From Speluncibacter jeojiensis (lineage in GTDB: Bacteria; Actinomycetota; Actinomycetes; Mycobacteriales; Mycobacteriaceae): a DNA stretch of 64,000 bases. The stretch covers positions 1 through 64,000 of the forward strand of contig NZ_JAAIVF010000005.1 in assembly GCF_029589495.1 (NCBI RefSeq), given 5' to 3'. Below are positions 36,146-45,010 of the stretch, piece by piece (the first letter of the stretch is position 1; each line of letters opens with the position of its first letter). The notes beneath the pieces were generated by a model that had not been told where the DNA came from, made no database searches, and worked only from the letters and a program-made list of their open reading frames with translations. Made by a program: the position numbers and the translations under genes.

Positions 36146-36619
36146 TCAGCGCGGTTCGCAGACGACCACCGGGATCTCCCGGTCGGTCCAGGACTGGTAG
36201 TTCTCGAAGTCCGCGTACAACTCGACCAGCCGGGGCCAGAGCGCGGCCCGTTCGTCGGGTTCGGCCACGCGTGCGCGCATCGGCCGGACCGTGCTGCCGG
36301 TCTGCACGGTCACCTCGGCGTTCGCACGAATGTTCAAGTACCACATCGGATTCTTCGGCAAACCGCCCTGCGAGGCGACCACGACCACACTGTCGCCGTC
36401 GGGCAGGTACAGCAGCGGACTGATCCGAGGTTCTCCGCTCTTGCGTCCGGTCGTGGTCAGCAGGCACACCGGCACCGGGCTGCGGAAGGCGCTGCCGATC
36501 CGCCATTTCCCGCCGATGCGGCCCCCGGTGGCCCGGTAGAGCCGGACATTGGCCCGGGACATCACCTTGATCACTTTCGCCGTCACGGGGGAGTCGAGCC
36601 CGTTCGGTCGCGTCTTCAC
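36146..36619 (-). CDS. ddn: Deazaflavin (F420)-dependent nitroreductase, Ddn-like
   Basis: A 157-residue Ddn-family protein. The diagnostic segments TTTGRKSGEPRISPLLYL, VVVASQGGLPKNPMWYLNIRANAEVTVQ and the ending YQSWTDREIPVVVCEP match M. tuberculosis Rv3547, the F420H2-dependent reductase that activates pretomanid. Rv3547 also sits beside fadA5, so the neighbourhood is conserved. The start is GTG 36619 with AGGAG 6 nt upstream; another in-frame GTG at 36625 is too close to that site. The natural role is probably menaquinone reduction, by homology. Confidence 0.88.
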   Translation of the reverse strand: MKTRPNGLDSPVTAKVIKVMSRANVRLYRATGGRIGGKWRIGSAFRSPVPVCLLTTTGRKSGEPRISPLLYLPDGDSVVVVASQGGLPKNPMWYLNIRANAEVTVQTGSTVRPMRARVAEPDERAALWPRLVELYADFENYQSWTDREIPVVVCEPR

Positions 36620-36671
36620 ATGCACTCCTGGTCGCCGCGTTGTCGGTGTCGCCGACGTGACGGTACCGTCA

Positions 36672-36716
36672 AAACAACGCCCGCCGCACCGGAAACCGGT
36701 GTGGCGGGCGTTGTTT
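36672..36716. terminator. Hairpin terminator after the GNAT gene
   Basis: A 21-bp stem (36672-36692 with 36696-36716, one G-U pair) with a 3-nt loop lies 12 nt beyond the stop of the GNAT-fusion gene on the minus strand and upstream of ddn. Confidence 0.85.
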
Positions 36717-36728
36717 CGAGGAGCTGTG

Positions 36729-37406
36729 CTAGTGCGCGCCGTGAATGGCGGTGCGCACGATCAGGCTGACGCCGGGGAAGTACGCGGCGAGTTCCGCCGG
36801 GCACTTGAGCATCAGGGCCGTGCCGTAGCCCTGCTTGCGCTGCTCGGGGGTGACCCACAGCCGGACCTCGACGCCGGCGTCGACCAGTTCGCCGATGACC
36901 AGGCCGACCGGTTGCGGGCCGGCCTTGTCGGTGGGGTCCTCCGCCACCAGCCATGCGGTCGACTCCTCGTTGATCCGGCGCAGGCCGCCGGCGATCTCGT
37001 CGTCGATCCGGTCCTCCGGGAACAGCGTGGTCCCGTCCTCGCGGGGCTCGGTCGCCCGCGCCCGGAAGAGCGCCCGGTCGGCGTCGGAACCGGAGAAGGG
37101 GCGCAGCCGCACGCGGTCGGCCCGTCCTCCGCCGGGAGTCCAGTCCAGCGCGGAGTTGACGTCCTCGAGTTCCTGCTGGATGCGGCGCCGGTCCTGTCGG
37201 TTCAGGTGCCAGAACTGAAGCGTGAGAACGGCTTCCGCGTGCTCCTCCGGAATGTCGAGCAGTCGCTGGACCGCCCGTGATGCGTCGTCGCGATCAGTGC
37301 TCTCGATGATCGCGTCCAGCACCTGGTGCCGTTGCTCGAGTGCGCGCGCGAGACTGTCGAGCAGCTCGCGTCGTTCGAGCGTCTGGGCCTGATCTCCGGT
37401 GGTCAT
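36729..37406 (-). CDS. Fusion of a GyrA-like coiled-coil segment and a GNAT acetyltransferase
   Basis: A 225-residue two-part protein. Residues about 10-90 (LLDSLARALEQRHQVLDAI ... AVQRLLDIPEEHAEAVLTLQ, then RQDRRRIQQELEDV) resemble the coiled-coil tower of DNA gyrase/topoisomerase IV subunit A. Residues about 105-225 form a GNAT domain with acetyl-CoA motif EQRKQGYGTALM near 190. The catalytic DNA-cleavage parts of GyrA are absent. AGGA lies 6 nt before the ATG at 37406. It follows fadA5 by 53 nt in the same direction and ends at a strong terminator. The acetylation target is unknown; the N-terminal part may only provide dimerisation. Confidence 0.75.
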   Translation of the reverse strand: MTTGDQAQTLERRELLDSLARALEQRHQVLDAIIESTDRDDASRAVQRLLDIPEEHAEAVLTLQFWHLNRQDRRRIQQELEDVNSALDWTPGGGRADRVRLRPFSGSDADRALFRARATEPREDGTTLFPEDRIDDEIAGGLRRINEESTAWLVAEDPTDKAGPQPVGLVIGELVDAGVEVRLWVTPEQRKQGYGTALMLKCPAELAAYFPGVSLIVRTAIHGAH

Positions 37407-37459
37407 TGCTGTCCTGCCTCCGATGCTGACGATGCGCGGCTGGTGTGCGCCGAGGGAAC

Positions 37460-38803
<1,344 letters not shown>

Positions 38804-38838
38804 TCAAGCGACCGACAAGCAAGGCTCAGGAGACCACC

Positions 38839-40086
38839 GTGGCACAGCCGAACATCGCCGAGGGCTTCGATCCCACTGATCCGGACATCTACGCGGAGCG
38901 AGTTCCCCGCGAGGAGTTCGCCGAACTCCGCAAATCCGCACCGGTGTGGTGGTGCCCGCAGTCGCCCACCGTCGGCGGCTTCGCGGACGACGGCTACTGG
39001 GTGGTCACCAAGCACGAGCACGTCAAGGAGGTCTCGCGCCGGGACGACGTCTTCTCCACCTGGGAGAACACCGCCATCCCGCGCTTCAATGACGACATCC
39101 CGCGTGAGGCGATCGAGCTGCAGCGCCACATCCTGCTCTTCAAGGACGGCGAGGAGCACGCCAAGCTGCGCCGCGTCATCTCCCGCGGCTTCACCCCGCG
39201 TGCCATCGGTGCGCTGCGCGCCGCGCTGAAGGATCGCGCCGAGTCGATCGTGACCCAGGCGGCCGCGTCGGAGAAGGGCGACTTCGTCACCAAGGTGGCT
39301 GCGGAGCTGCCGCTGCAGGCCATTGCCGAGCTGCTCGGCGTCCCGCAGGAGGACCGCAAGCAGGTCTTCGACTGGTCCAACCAGATGACCGGCTACGACG
39401 ACCCGGAGTTCGAGGGCGACCCGGCGGTGTCCTCGATGGAGATCCTCGGCTACGCGTACAAGATGGCCGAGGCCCGCCGCGAGTGCCCGGCCAACGACCT
39501 CGTCACCCAGCTGGTGCAGGCCGACGTCGACGGCGAGCAGCTCAGTCCCGAGGAGTTCGGCTTCTTCGTGATCCTGCTGGCCGTCGCCGGCAACGAGACC
39601 ACCCGCAACGCGATCACGCACGGCATCATCGCCTTCCTGGACAACCCCGAGCAGTGGGAGATCTACAAGAAGGAGCGCCCGTCCACCGCTGCCGACGAGA
39701 TCGTTCGTTGGGCCACCCCGGTCACCGCGTTCCAGCGCACGGCGCTCGAGGACGTCGAGGTGGGCGGCCAGGTGATCAAGAAGGGCCAGCGCGTCGCGAT
39801 GTTCTACGCCTCGGCCAACCGCGACGAGGAGGTGTTCGAGAACCCGGAGAAGTTCGACATCCTCCGCCAGGACAACCCGCACCTCGGCTTCGGCGGCACC
39901 GGCGCCCACTACTGCATCGGCCACAACCTGGCCCGCGTCGAGATCGACCTGATCTTCAACGCCATCGCCGACCACATGCCCGACCTGACCAAGCTCGGCG
40001 ACCCGCAGCGCCTGCGTTCCGGCTGGCTCAACGGCATCAAGGAGTTCGACGTCGACTTCACCGGGAAGTGTCCGGTCGCGCACTGA
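38839..40086 (+). CDS. cyp125: Steroid C26(27)-monooxygenase CYP125
   Basis: A 415-residue P450 that oxidises the terminal carbon of the sterol side chain, the first step of side-chain removal. CYP125 features seen are WWCPQSPTVGGFADDGYW near 40-57, the I-helix AGNETTRNA, ExxR region DEIVRWATPV and haem Cys359 in FGGTGAHYCIGHN. GTG start with CAGGAGA upstream. In M. tuberculosis cyp125 heads an operon with fadE28/29, chsH2/H1 and ltp2; here a second CYP125 follows instead. Confidence 0.94.
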   Translation: MAQPNIAEGFDPTDPDIYAERVPREEFAELRKSAPVWWCPQSPTVGGFADDGYWVVTKHEHVKEVSRRDDVFSTWENTAIPRFNDDIPREAIELQRHILLFKDGEEHAKLRRVISRGFTPRAIGALRAALKDRAESIVTQAAASEKGDFVTKVAAELPLQAIAELLGVPQEDRKQVFDWSNQMTGYDDPEFEGDPAVSSMEILGYAYKMAEARRECPANDLVTQLVQADVDGEQLSPEEFGFFVILLAVAGNETTRNAITHGIIAFLDNPEQWEIYKKERPSTAADEIVRWATPVTAFQRTALEDVEVGGQVIKKGQRVAMFYASANRDEEVFENPEKFDILRQDNPHLGFGGTGAHYCIGHNLARVEIDLIFNAIADHMPDLTKLGDPQRLRSGWLNGIKEFDVDFTGKCPVAH

Positions 40087-40167
40087 CCCGTTCTGCACCG
40101 CACCCCGGCGAGGCCCTCTCGCCGGGGGTGCGGCCTATTTGACGCAAAAGTGTGCTCTAATTCAGTC

Positions 40168-40181
40168 AGTAACGTGTTTCA
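40168..40181 (+). promoter_or_regulatory. KstR operator upstream of the second CYP125
   Basis: AGTAACGTGTTTCA matches TnnAACnnGTTnnA except for the first fixed T and lies 54 nt before the ATG. The paralogue therefore has its own KstR-type control. Confidence 0.75.
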
Positions 40182-40235
40182 GTCGGTGGGATGCCGACGT
40201 GCAGCCTCGCCGCCGATGGTGGATGGAGGCGCGTG

Positions 40236-41501
40236 ATGACACAGGCAGAGCCGACGACCGGAATCCCGTCCGGACTCGACCCCACCGATCCGGATCTCTA
40301 CGAGCGCGGTGTGCCGGCGGAGCTGTTCGCCCGGCTGCGGCGGACCGCGCCGGTGCTGTGGTGCCCGCAGCCGCCCGGCATGGGCGGCTTCGCCGACGAG
40401 GGCTACTGGGCGGTGACCCGGCACGCCGACGTGCGCGAGGTGTCGCACCACAACGAGATCTACTCGAGTTGGCAGAACACCGCGATCGTGCGATTCGAGG
40501 ACGATCTGCCGCGCGAGAACATCGACATGCAGCGCGCCATCATGCTCAACAAGGACGAACCCGAGCACACCAAGCTGCGCCGGATCGTCTCGCGCGGCTT
40601 CACCCCGCGGGCGATCGAGTCGCTGCGCGGGGTGCTGTCCGAGCGGGCCGAGGCGATCGTCACCCGGGCGTTGGCGAACGGGTCCGGCAACTTCGTCACC
40701 GAGGTCGCGTGTGAGTTGCCGCTGCAGGCGATCGCCGAACTGCTCGGCGTCCCGCAGGCGGACCGCGGCAAGCTCTTCGACTGGACCAATCAGATGGTCG
40801 GCTCCGAGGATCCCGAGTTCCGCGAGAAGTACGACCCGATCACGTCGGTGGGGGAGTTGCTCGGTTACTCATACCAATTGGCCGACGAGCGGCGTCGCTG
40901 TCCGGCCGACGACATCATCACCAAACTGGTGCAGGCCGACGTCGACGGCGAGCGGCTCAGCCCCGAGGAGTTCGGCTTCTTCATGCTGCTGCTGGCGGTC
41001 GCCGGCAACGAGACGACCCGCAACGCGACGAGCCTGGGCATGATCGCGTTCCTGGACAACCCCGAGCCGTGGGAGTTGTTCAAGGCAGAGCGGCCATCGA
41101 CCGCCGCCGACGAGATCGTCCGCTGGGCGACGCCGGTGCGCGCGTTTCAGCGGACCGCGTTGTCGGACACCGAACTCGGTGGTCAGCACATCCGCAAGGG
41201 GGACCGCGTGGCGATGTTCTACGCCTCCGCGAACTTCGACGAGGAGGTGTTCGAGAACCCGTACACCTTCGACATCACCCGAGATCCCAACCCGCACGTC
41301 GGTTTCGGGGCGGCCGGTGTGCACTACTGCATCGGCCACAACCTGGCGAAGATGGAGATCGACCTGATCTTCGGCGCCATCGCCGACCATATGCCTGACC
41401 TGGCCCGGCTCGGTGATCCGCGGCGGCTACGGTCGAGTTGGCTCAGCGGCATCAAGGAGTTCCCGGTCGACTTCAGCGGTGGGTGCCCGGTCGCGCACTG
41501 A
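40236..41501 (+). CDS. CYP125-family P450, tandem paralogue
   Basis: A 421-residue P450 clearly paralogous to the upstream CYP125. It has LWCPQPPGMGGFADEGYW, AGNETTRNA, DEIVRWATPV and haem Cys365 in FGAAGVHYCIGHN, and the same 56 residues after the Cys with a matching CPVAH end. TGGAGG lies 6 nt before the ATG. Differences cluster in the region around residues 75-100 and 190-215, which line the substrate channel in P450s, so a shifted sterol preference is possible. Own KstR box upstream. Probably also a steroid 26-hydroxylase. Confidence 0.88.
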   Translation: MTQAEPTTGIPSGLDPTDPDLYERGVPAELFARLRRTAPVLWCPQPPGMGGFADEGYWAVTRHADVREVSHHNEIYSSWQNTAIVRFEDDLPRENIDMQRAIMLNKDEPEHTKLRRIVSRGFTPRAIESLRGVLSERAEAIVTRALANGSGNFVTEVACELPLQAIAELLGVPQADRGKLFDWTNQMVGSEDPEFREKYDPITSVGELLGYSYQLADERRRCPADDIITKLVQADVDGERLSPEEFGFFMLLLAVAGNETTRNATSLGMIAFLDNPEPWELFKAERPSTAADEIVRWATPVRAFQRTALSDTELGGQHIRKGDRVAMFYASANFDEEVFENPYTFDITRDPNPHVGFGAAGVHYCIGHNLAKMEIDLIFGAIADHMPDLARLGDPRRLRSSWLSGIKEFPVDFSGGCPVAH

Positions 41502-41519
41502 GATCGTTGGGCGCTGGGG

Positions 41520-41543
41520 CGTTGTTTACCGCGGTAAACAACG
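41520..41543. promoter_or_regulatory. 24-bp perfect palindrome, candidate toxin-antitoxin operator
   Basis: CGTTGTTTACC pairs without mismatch with GGTAAACAACG around a central GC, giving a 24-bp perfect palindrome. It has no T-run and lies 46 nt upstream of the antitoxin frame, so it looks like a dimeric repressor site rather than a terminator. It could alternatively serve as the end of the CYP operon, whose stop is 19 nt upstream. Confidence 0.6.
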
Positions 41544-41588
41544 ACTCGCACCTGCAGGAAATTGGTGCCGCATCAGGTGCCTGAATAG

Positions 41589-41798
41589 GTACCATGCGGT
41601 GGCCTGCCGGCACTCAACATCCAGTTCACCGACGAGCAGGCGCTGATCCGTGAGGCAGCGAACCGCGAAGGAGTCTCCCTCAAGGCGTGCGTCCGCAGTG
41701 TGGCGCTCGATGCTGCCAGTTCCCGAAAACACCTGCGCGACGCACTGCTCACCGACATCTTCGACAAGTCCGCCGAACTGAACGAGCGCCTGGCGTGA
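41589..41798 (+). pseudogene. Antitoxin reading frame without a usable start
   Basis: The frame ending at the TGA 41796-41798 encodes LNIQFTDEQALIREAANREG, then VSLKACVRSVALDA and a helical tail ending ELNERLA. This is a ribbon-helix-helix-type antitoxin placed directly before the Doc-like toxin and overlapping it by GTGA. After the in-frame TAG at 41586 there is no ATG, GTG or TTG before the conserved LNIQF. An ATG at 41594 is in another frame and would join after a single-base indel within about 41594-41613. Either the gene is frameshifted or it uses CTG 41604. Confidence 0.65.
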
Positions 41799-42172
41799 CC
41801 GCCTACCTCGATCGTGATGATCTCCTCACGATCGCGGCTCGTATCAACAACGGGAATCCAGCGGTTCGGGAGATGGGGTTGCTCGACGCGGCGATCGCCC
41901 GCCCTCGAAGCACCGTGTTCGGTGTCGACGCCTACCCGACATTGTTCGAGAAGTCCGCCGCGCTTCTCCACTCGGTCGCCCGCAACTATGCGCTCATCGA
42001 CGGCAACAAGCGCACTGCGTGGGCCGCGGCATGGCTCTTTCTCGGCTACAACGGTATGCGCCTGCGTCGCGGGTTCGACGTCGACGGCGCCGAACAACTG
42101 ATGAACGAGGTCGCCGCGGGCGTTCACGACGTCGATGGCGTCGCCGCGGCGCTCGGATCGTTCGCGGAGTGA
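41795..42172 (+). CDS. doc: Doc/Fic-type toxin with His-to-Tyr change in the active motif
   Basis: A 125-residue death-on-curing family protein. The order is YLDRDDLL, RDMGLLDAAIARP-like segment (seen as VREMGLLDAAIARPRS), SAALLHSVARNYALIDGNKRTAWAA and a C-terminal helix. Doc/Fic enzymes use His in HxFx(D/N)xNKR for kinase or AMP transfer. Here the equivalent residue is Tyr (NYALIDGNKR), while the nucleotide-binding DGNKR is intact. GTG start overlapping the antitoxin stop. The protein may be inactive, consistent with the broken antitoxin. Confidence 0.78.
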   Translation: MTAYLDRDDLLTIAARINNGNPAVREMGLLDAAIARPRSTVFGVDAYPTLFEKSAALLHSVARNYALIDGNKRTAWAAAWLFLGYNGMRLRRGFDVDGAEQLMNEVAAGVHDVDGVAAALGSFAE

Positions 42173-42226
42173 GCCGAGAGCGACTCCACGGATCGAGCGC
42201 CCGGAACGGGCGGGCCGCAGGTCGGT

Positions 42227-42450
42227 TCACCCACACAGTGCGGTGTCCACGACTTTCTCGATGACGGCGCGCCCGTAGTCGGTGGCGCCGCCCCGGGTCT
42301 CGTATCCGGGGAGGTCGCCGCCGTGGCCCCAGTAGACGCCGCCGCACGACAACGGCCGGCTGATCAGCCCCAACCCGTAGCCGGCGCCGGTGCCGCCCAT
42401 GGGCACGGTGGTGCGCATCTGGACGAGTAGGGGTGCCGGGGTTCGCGGGC
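42227..42450 (-). pseudogene. C-terminal remnant of a serine hydrolase/beta-lactamase-family gene
   Basis: The minus-strand frame ending at 42227 reads PLLVQMRTTVPMGG, then YGLGLISRPLSCGGVYWGHGG and PGYETRGGATD, closing with VDTALCG. This is the characteristic C-terminus of class C beta-lactamase/D-Ala-D-Ala carboxypeptidase-like proteins. Upstream of about 42450 the similarity stops abruptly and the catalytic SxxK and YxN motifs are missing. It overlaps the start of the convergent hypothetical gene. A truncated leftover from a rearrangement is the best reading. Confidence 0.65.
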
Positions 42451-43065
42451 TGGCCGGATTTCCTCGACAATGGATGGGTGGCATTCGATGCAACCCCGAC
42501 GGTTGAGCAGTTTCGGGCCCTTGCTCGATCGTCGCCGTGGCGGTGGTCGACGCTGGACTTCGATTGGCGTGCGGGCGCTGAACGCCGACGTATGCAGCTT
42601 CGTCGGCCCGATTCACTGCGCGTCGAGTTCGAGGACGGCACGCTCGACGAGATCAGGACGCGCCGCCGGCCCTTCGAAGGCCGCCGATACCGCGACTCGA
42701 CCACGGGTGGGAAATGGAAGCAGTACACCGGTGTGTGGGCGAATGAGACCACCCCGACGTTCCGAGACGACGGGTTGGTCTCCGATCGGCTTGGTTCATC
42801 GCATGTGGACTATGACCTGCCGACGTACGGCGACTATCACTTCGTGGCGGCGCTGGATCCCGCGGAGTTCGCCGATGCGTCGTTTGCGGACGACGTCGAT
42901 CCGTCCGGTCCGGTCGCACTGACGGAGCTGGAACTCGTTGATCATCACGGTCGTCCGGCCTGGCAGGCAGTTGCCGAGCCGACCACGGCATATGACCCTC
43001 GGTGTCCCTGCTGTGCGCTACTGGCAGGCGAGTTCGACGAGGGCTGGGACTGCCCCGGCTTTGGT
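42433..43065 (+). pseudogene. N-terminal part of an IS-interrupted hypothetical gene
   Basis: From GTG 42433 the frame encodes about 211 residues (WPDFLDNGWVAFDATPTVEQF ... PRCPCCALLAGEFDEG). It stops at a TGA formed by the left end of the IS3 element. The matching C-terminal part continues in the same phase after the element at 44281-44499, so one gene appears to have been split. The CxCC motif near 195 suggests a metal site. No function is recognised; the ribosome site before 42433 is weak. Confidence 0.6.
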
Positions 43066-43113
43066 TGACTCCTGACCGGTGAGGATTCGTCCTCGCCTGG
43101 AAGGATCACACTC

Positions 43114-43398
43114 ATGCCCAGGCCCTACCCCGCGGAGTTTCGCCGCGACGTCGTCGCCGTCGCCCGCAAAAGCGACGCGCCGTTGACCCAGATCGCGAAG
43201 GACTTCGGCATCTCCGAAGCCACCCTGCACAACTGGCTGAAGAAGGCCGACGTCGAAGACGGAGTCCGTCCCGGCGTGACTGCGCAGGAGTCCGCCGAAC
43301 TGCGTGAACTGCGCAAACGTAACCGCCTGCTTGAGCAGGAGAACGAGATCCTGCGCAGGGCGGCGGCGTTCTTCGCCCGCGAGTTGCCCCCAAAATGA
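43114..43398 (+). CDS. IS3-family transposase OrfA
   Basis: A 94-residue helix-turn-helix protein (YPAEFRRDVVAVARKSDA ... IAKDFGISEATLHNWLKKAD) followed by a leucine-zipper-like coiled coil (ELRELRKRNRLLEQENEILRRAAAFF) typical of IS3 OrfA. It binds the IS ends and pairs with OrfB. The stop overlaps the OrfB ATG (ATGA) just after a CCCCCAAAA stretch, so OrfB could be made by coupling or by -1 frameshifting into an OrfAB fusion. Confidence 0.93.
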   Translation: MPRPYPAEFRRDVVAVARKSDAPLTQIAKDFGISEATLHNWLKKADVEDGVRPGVTAQESAELRELRKRNRLLEQENEILRRAAAFFARELPPK

Positions 43399-44258
43399 TC
43401 TACCCGCTGGTCCTCGACCTTGCCGCCGACGCGATCCCCGTCGCCTTGACCTGCCGGGTGCTCGGCTTCTCCACCCAGGCGTTCTACAAGTGGCACGCCG
43501 ATCCGGTCTCGCAGCGTGACTGGGACGACGCTCATCTGATCAACGCCGCTCTCGACGTCCACGCCGACGACCCAGCATTCGGGTACCGGTTCATCGCCGA
43601 CGAACTGCCCCGCCACAGCGTCAGTGCCGGCGAGAACAGGGTCTGGCGGTTGTGTTCCCAGCAGCAGATCTGGTCCACCTTCGCCAAGAAGCCCGGGCGA
43701 AACCGCAGGTCGGGTCCACCGGTCCACGACGACCTGGTTGCCCGTTCCTTCACCGCGGACGGGCCGAACATGCTGTGGCTGACCGACATCACCGAGCATC
43801 GCACCGACGAGGGCAAGCTCTACCTGTGCGCGATCAAGGGCTGCTACTCGAACAAGATCGTCGGATACTCGATGGGCCCGCGCATGACTGCTGACCTGGC
43901 GGTCGGCTCGCTACGCAACGCTATCGCCCTACGCGATCCGAAAGCGACCGTTGTACATTCGGACCGGGGCAGCCAATTTCGATCACGAGCCTACGTGGAA
44001 GTGTTGACCGACAACGGCTTACAAGGATCGATGGGACGCGTCGGGGCATGCGGTGACAACGCTGCCATGGAATCGTTCTTCGCTCTGCTGCAGAAGAATG
44101 TTCTTGACCGGCAGCGGTGGGCCAGCAGGGAGGAACTGCGATTGGCGATCGTCACCTGGATCGAGCGCACCTACAACCGACGCCGACGGCAACGTGGCCT
44201 CGGCCGACTCACCCCGGTCGAGTATGAGACCCTCAATCAGGCCCCACTCGCGGCCTGA
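43395..44258 (+). CDS. IS3-family transposase OrfB (DDE integrase domain)
   Basis: A 287-residue integrase with an N-terminal HTH_21 region (INAALDVHADDPAFGYRFIADEL). The DDE core follows: first Asp in LWLTDITEH near 137, second in VVHSDRGSQFRSRAY near 196, and Glu in GDNAAMESFFALLQKN near 232. It ends YNRRRRQRGLGRLTPVEYE. All catalytic residues are present and the frame is intact, so the element may be active. Confidence 0.93.
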   Translation: MIYPLVLDLAADAIPVALTCRVLGFSTQAFYKWHADPVSQRDWDDAHLINAALDVHADDPAFGYRFIADELPRHSVSAGENRVWRLCSQQQIWSTFAKKPGRNRRSGPPVHDDLVARSFTADGPNMLWLTDITEHRTDEGKLYLCAIKGCYSNKIVGYSMGPRMTADLAVGSLRNAIALRDPKATVVHSDRGSQFRSRAYVEVLTDNGLQGSMGRVGACGDNAAMESFFALLQKNVLDRQRWASREELRLAIVTWIERTYNRRRRQRGLGRLTPVEYETLNQAPLAA

Positions 44259-44280
44259 ACCACCACACCTCGCGAGTCAA

Positions 44281-44499
44281 CCGAACTCAGGGCAGTCCCG
44301 CTCCCAGCAATGGATCCCGATGGGCCCGAGCCGGATCCGGCTCGACTGCGAGACCGGTGTCTGTGTTCTTATGGACTACCTCGACAACTCCGGTCCACAT
44401 TTCAACCTGGAGGTTACGATGCGGACTGTCGATGCGCCGATGAGTGATGAACTGTTCAGTCGGCCGCCGCGTCACTGGTGGGGCAAGCGCCCACACTGA
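44281..44499 (+). pseudogene. C-terminal part of the IS-interrupted hypothetical gene
   Basis: Immediately right of the element an open frame reads IPMGPSRIRLDCETGVCVLM, then SGPHFNLEVTMRTVDAPMSDEL, ending WWGKRPH-stop. It has no start of its own at the proper place. Content, phase and position fit it being the C-terminal half of the gene cut at 43065: a small beta-rich module with RxRLDxxTGVCV. The reconstituted protein would be about 280 residues. A hairpin follows at 44518. Confidence 0.6.
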
Positions 44500-44517
44500 C
44501 AGGAAGGCCACCCATCC

Positions 44518-44555
44518 GGCAGCGGTCCGGAGGAAGGCTCCTTCGGACCGCTGCC
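44518..44555. terminator. Bidirectional terminator
   Basis: A 12-bp perfect stem (44518-44529 with 44544-44555) extends inward to about 17 bp. It lies between the split gene and the minus-strand SnoaL-like gene. Confidence 0.8.
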
Positions 44556-44572
44556 GTACTTGCCGATAGATC

Positions 44573-44998
44573 TCAGGCCGGCCGGACGGTCTTCATCGCA
44601 CGGTCGATCTCCCAGAACGCGCGCAGCGACTGGATCTTGCCCTCGGTGGTCACCCGGTAGGTGAACACGCCCTCGGCGTCGATCACGTTGCCTGCCAGGG
44701 TGGTCCGGATCGTCCCGACGTTGACGACCTCGTCGCCGCACGCGAACGAGTCGTCGATCAGGAACTCGATCGTGTCGGTGTTCGCGATCGCCATGTCCCA
44801 GAACGCCGCGATGGCCTCCTTGCCGTGGTGACCCTTGCCCTCGGGGTCGAAGCCGGACTTGCCGACAGGGTCCTCGACCCAGCCGTCGTCCGCGAACAGC
44901 GACAGCCACTCCTGCTTGTTCTTGGCCTTGACTGCCTCCATGGAGCGACGCGAGGCCGCTCGTGCGGGATGCACTGCCTCAGTGGTGGTCTCGGTCAT
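44573..44998 (-). CDS. SnoaL-like/ketosteroid-isomerase-fold protein at the end of the ltp operon
   Basis: A 141-residue NTF2/SnoaL-like protein: ASRRSMEAVKAKNKQEWLSLFADDGWVEDPVG near 15-46, HHGKEAIAAFWD near 57-68, and a conserved beta-sheet with FTYRVTTEGKIQSLRAFWE. It follows ltp3 by 12 nt and is the last gene of the DUF35-ltp4-ltp3 operon. The fold hosts delta5-3-ketosteroid isomerases, hydratases and cyclases; the typical Tyr/Asp isomerase pair cannot be assigned with certainty, so the reaction is open. Confidence 0.8.
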   Translation of the reverse strand: MTETTTEAVHPARAASRRSMEAVKAKNKQEWLSLFADDGWVEDPVGKSGFDPEGKGHHGKEAIAAFWDMAIANTDTIEFLIDDSFACGDEVVNVGTIRTTLAGNVIDAEGVFTYRVTTEGKIQSLRAFWEIDRAMKTVRPA

Positions 44999-45010
44999 CA
45001 GAGCTGTCTC

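Larger units (their letters stand above)
43065..44280 (+). mobile_element. IS3-family insertion sequence
   Basis: A 1.2-kb element with orfA and orfB in the IS3 arrangement. The ends carry short inverted repeats: TTGACTC at 43065-43071 and GAGTCAA at 44274-44280, extending to GGTTGACTC/GAGTCAACC if two more bases are included. No convincing 3-4 bp target duplication flanks it. It interrupts a hypothetical gene. Confidence 0.82.

Noticed and set aside
43062-44283. Target-site duplication of the IS3 element
   Set aside because: Flanking bases at any plausible boundary (TGG/CCG, GGT/ACC, TTT/GAA) are not direct repeats.
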